Shown: positions 62,201 through 64,000 of the stretch, piece by piece
Layout of the letters: every line of letters starts with the position of its first letter
How positions within the stretch are numbered: position 1 is the stretch's first letter
Assembly: GCF_030035675.1 (NCBI RefSeq)
Contig: NC_084497.1
Location: 28,505,955 to 28,569,954 of the forward strand
Source: Rhineura floridana
Taxonomy: Eukaryota > Chordata > Lepidosauria > Squamata > Rhineuridae
DNA: 64,000 nt
Direction of reading: 5' to 3'
The notes under the pieces: model-generated
What the model saw: the letters and a program-made list of their open reading frames with translations, nothing else
The model's database searches: none
Told to the model about the DNA's origin: nothing
Position numbers and translations under genes: made by a program

Positions 62201-63202
62201 TAGCAACATAAGGAGGACCGCAGATTGCCCATCCCATTGCATTAACAGGAGGCAGAGTTGTAATGGAGGTAGCTAGGGGCAGTAAAGGCAAGTGACGTTC
62301 TATTCAGGGATGGGGAACTCATGGCCTTCCACACAATGTTGGATACCAACTGCTGGCAGCCAGCATGGCCAATGGTCAGGGATGATGATGGGAGCTGTAG
62401 TCCAGTAATATCCAGAGGGTCCCCCATCCCTGCATTTAAAAGGAGGTGGGGTTGCGATGAGAGTAGCTAGGGGCAGTAAAGGCAAGTGATGGTCTAGTTC
62501 AGGGATGGGAAGCTGTGACCCCTCCTGGTGTTGCTGGACTCCAGCTCTCACAAGTCCTAGCCAGCATGGGCAATGGCCTGGGATGGTGGGAGCTGTAGTC
62601 CGGTTGTTGTTCCCCATCCCTGATGCAGAAGGCCCCAGGACTTTTCCTGTTGGGCAGTAGACTTGGGAAGGGCCGTAGCTCAGCAGATGAGCATCTGCTT
62701 TACGTGCAGGAGGTCCCAGGTTCAATCCCCAGCATCTCCAAGTAGGGCTGGGAATGTTTCCAGTCTGAAACCCTAGAGGGCTGCTGCCAGTCAGTGTAGG
62801 CGGTACTGAGCTAGTTGGACCAAGGGGTCTGAGTCAATATAAGGCAGCTTCCCTTCTTCTTAAAATACCTCTCTGATGGAAAGTCTCATGGGACCAGTGG
62901 TCTGATTCGGCACAGGGAATTTTGTTTTGATAGGTAGTCCGTCCTTCCCTCCTGCAGTCTGGAGAGTCCAAACACAGGTCTACCACCTCCACTCCTGTTG
63001 GTCACAACTAGGCCAGGCTCATCCAAGGGAAGCCGTATCTGAATGCAATTCCCCACCCCACCAAGCATTTTCTCGCTAGCTTCTTGCAGGAGTGTTTTCT
63101 TATTCTGTCTCCGCACGCTGCATTTTGCAGGCTATCCTCGCGACCTTTGCAACCACCAACGAGAAAACGGTAGCCGCTGTCCTGATTTGCAAGGCCGAAG
63201 TG
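56214..63202 (+). CDS. EMC1: EMC1, ER membrane protein complex subunit 1 (N-terminal 352 residues; continues beyond the window)
   Basis: Largest EMC subunit; its lumenal beta-propeller domains and a C-terminal membrane anchor scaffold the insertase for tail-anchored and multipass proteins. Exons: 56214-56338, 57165-57289, 57875-57940, 58773-58866, 59003-59131, 60443-60569, 61314-61463, 61777-61944, 63131-63202; all GT-AG and in frame. A signal peptide ([14 protein letters not shown], then ten Leu, SPPPTG) precedes [12 protein letters not shown], the start of the mature protein. Further blocks: [102 protein letters not shown] and [18 protein letters not shown]. Human EMC1 has 993 residues, so roughly the first third is present. 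The start aligns with human MAAEWASRF; upstream in-frame ATGs exist but look non-coding. Confidence 0.96.
56480..56830 (+). mobile_element. CR1 3' end interrupted by a fold-back element (EMC1 intron 1)
   Basis: CR1 phrases TGGAGCTTCCATGGATAGGT and GTGCCCTGCTTGTGAGTGCC stop near 56640; a TCTACTCTGAGTAGGAC-family fold-back copy occupies 56648-56763 (AAGTCCTATGCAGGGTAGAC, CTACTCTGAGTAGGACTAGC); CR1 resumes with TTTGGTCTGATCCAGCAGGG. The fold-back insertion postdates the CR1. Confidence 0.7.
56870..57085 (-). mobile_element. CR1 LINE fragment
   Basis: Minus-strand CR1: TGTATCTTGTGGGACAAAAT, TTTTGTCTGTCCTGAACCTT, CCAACGTTCAGCTTCAGACC and CCATACCATGCATAAAATTA, ending about 80 bp before EMC1 exon 2. 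Confidence 0.8.
57603..57722. repeat. Fold-back element copy, TCTACTCTGAGTAGGAC family
   Basis: TAAGTCTTACTCAGAGTAGA, CCCACTGAAATGAATGAACC on the left and TTAATTTCAATGGGTCTGCT, GTGAGTAGGAACAGCACTGG on the right. Confidence 0.75.
58100..58700. repeat. EMC1 intron repeats: GC-rich element, CT/C-rich run and CR1 end
   Basis: 58100-58235 is related to the element at 46.1 kb (TTCTGGGCAACCTTCCTGGG, CACATGCCAGTGGTGGTC). 58238-58305 is a CT/CCCTCTC run. 58470-58500 and 58555-58700 are minus-strand CR1 ATTCTATG-type ends (AATCATAGAATAGTAGAGCT, GGGGCCTATAAGGCCATCAA, CAACCCCCTGCTCAGTGCAG), the first cut short by the second or by recombination. A MIR-like core (ACCCATTTTACAGATGGGAA) lies near 58037. Confidence 0.6.
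59170..59870 (+). mobile_element. Cluster of tRNA-derived SINEs in EMC1 intron 5
   Basis: A head-only copy at 59170-59230 (GGGCCGTGGCTCAGTGGTGC), then full copies at 59455-59650 (GGGCTGTAGCTCAATGGCAG, TTGCATGCAGAAGGTCCCAG) and 59675-59870 (GACGCTAGCTCAGCGGCACA, TTTGCATGCAGAAGGTCCTG, GGCCTGACTTGGTATAAGGC). All are forward. Between the first two lies a piece of the AACAAAATGTTGCAG repeat (59320-59410); another piece follows at 59880-60120. Confidence 0.75.
60570..61313 (+). other. EMC1: EMC1 intron 6 with two fold-back copies
   Basis: Fold-back copies at 60785-60915 and 60970-61110 are joined by the linker AAAGAAGGCAGCATTATGAT seen also at 6.3 and 62.3 kb. A half copy of the TCTACTCTGAGTAGG family may lie at 60695-60770. 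The last 100 bp are CT-rich and lead to acceptor CTCTCTAG. Confidence 0.6.
61525..61720 (+). mobile_element. CR1 LINE 3' end
   Basis: GCTAGCCATGATGGCTATGT, TTTGCCTCTGAATGCCAGTC, GCTCAGGTCCTGCTTGCGGG and TGGCCTGACCCAGCTACAGG, ending about 55 bp before EMC1 exon 8. Confidence 0.8.
61945..63130 (+). other. EMC1: EMC1 intron 8 with three fold-back copies and a SINE
   Basis: Fold-back copies at about 62105-62235, 62305-62440 and 62500-62625 are spaced by the GGCAGTAAAGGCAAGTGA linker. A complete forward tRNA-derived SINE lies at 62665-62860 (GGGCCGTAGCTCAGCAGATG, TTTACGTGCAGGAGGTCCCA, GGTTCAATCCCCAGCATCTC, GAGCTAGTTGGACCAAGGGG). The remaining 250 bp show nothing special. Confidence 0.75.
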
Positions 63203-64000
63203 GTAAGCATGGGGCCGTCACGCTCTGGGGGGAATGGGCAGCCTAGCTCGCCCTTGAAATGCTTCCGACTTCCTCAGGAGGGAACTGGTTTTAGTTGGGT
63301 TGCTCCAATGTGAGCACTTGGCTGTGTTCAGGCAACCGTAAGCCGTGATACGAATAGACATACTTGCCCTGCAGTCTGCCTCTTCGCTCCTCCCTTTGTG
63401 CGAGCCAGCAAACAACCCGGGAAGTCTTCGATTTAACAGCTCTGGAAGATGCCAGGATATTAAGCCAACTTCAAACCATGGTTTAACATCTTTGCTTGTC
63501 CCAAAAGCTGTTAATCATAGTTCCCGGATTAGAGGAAATGGAAAACTATAGCAGTCAGCTTTCTCCTGTCGGGTGCCTGCATCATTATTCCCCCACATCA
63601 CAGTAGGGAAGGCTAAGAGTGAGTGGTTTGTCCTAGAACATGTAGTGAGTTCATGGCAGGCAAGATTTGAATGGGAAGCTTTGCAATTTCTAGGGAACTA
63701 TAAGTAACAGTAAAGCATTCAACCTCCTCTCCTCGCATGCAAAGGAGGAGAAGCAGAGAGGAAGAGTGTGTGAGCCTTTGACTCGTACAGGCTTGTAACT
63801 GGAAACCATGGTTTGCTATCATGTCCAAACCAGATGTTTTATCTTGCAGCTGAAGTGCGCGGTTCAAAATGCTAGGGCAGCCTTTCCCAACCAGTGTGCC
63901 TCCAGATGTTGTTGGACCATAATTCCCATCTTGCCTGACCATTGGCAATGGTGGCTGAGACTGATGGGAGTTGTGGTCCAACAACTTCTGGAGGCACACT
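63203..64000 (+). other. EMC1: EMC1 intron 9 (left part)
   Basis: Donor GTAAGC. No further EMC1 exon was recognised. A fold-back copy fills 63880-64000 (CCCAACCAGTGTGCCTCCAG, ATGGGAGTTGTGGTCCAACA) and is cut by the window edge; the rest shows nothing recognisable. Confidence 0.65.

Overview
The window is vertebrate nuclear DNA, most likely from a squamate reptile (lizard type). It has spliced genes with GT-AG introns, GC-rich promoters, CR1 and L2-type LINEs, tRNA-derived SINEs including copies that read as Sauria SINEs (a lepidosaur family), and many short fold-back (MITE-like) elements. No bacterial operon, CRISPR array, recognisable retrovirus or stand-alone tRNA/rRNA gene was seen.

Five protein-coding genes can be read exon by exon, in the same neighbourhood as human 1p36.13: CAPZB (+, 3' two-thirds, 1804-27224), SLC66A1/PQLC2 (-, complete coding region, 37937-30389), AKR7A2-type aldehyde reductase (+, complete, 44305-50369), MRTO4 (-, complete, 55478-51272) and EMC1 (+, first nine coding exons, 56214-63202, running off the right edge). 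Every listed junction keeps the reading frame. Orientation alternates: CAPZB and SLC66A1 are tail to tail, SLC66A1 and AKR7A2 head to head over a GC-rich region (43.4-44.4 kb), AKR7A2 and MRTO4 tail to tail (their ends about 0.65 kb apart), MRTO4 and EMC1 head to head with 735 bp between start codons. Only one AKR7A gene is present in the interval; human has a small cluster.

The genes do not form one pathway. CAPZB caps actin filaments, SLC66A1 exports cationic amino acids from lysosomes, AKR7A2 reduces aldehydes with NADPH, MRTO4 assembles the 60S ribosomal stalk base, and EMC1 is the large lumenal subunit of the ER membrane insertase. The shared features are divergent promoters and long-conserved gene order.

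Region by region: 1-28 kb is CAPZB, with large introns holding repeats and a few repeat-poor islands that may be regulatory; 28-30.4 kb is the intergenic/3' UTR zone; 30.4-43.5 kb is SLC66A1, whose first intron holds a roughly 2.9 kb CR1 LINE; 43.5-50.6 kb AKR7A2; 51.2-55.5 kb MRTO4; 55.5-64 kb EMC1. The points most worth following are a possible undescribed alternative 3'-terminal exon of CAPZB (about 10.95-11.22 kb), the preserved 113-nt beta-1 exon of CAPZB flanked by CU-rich tracts, a GC-AG intron in MRTO4, a CR1 end abutting an SLC66A1 splice donor, near-perfect fold-back elements nested in other repeats, and same-orientation SINE arrays. All homology calls rest on recalled family sequences; no database search was run.
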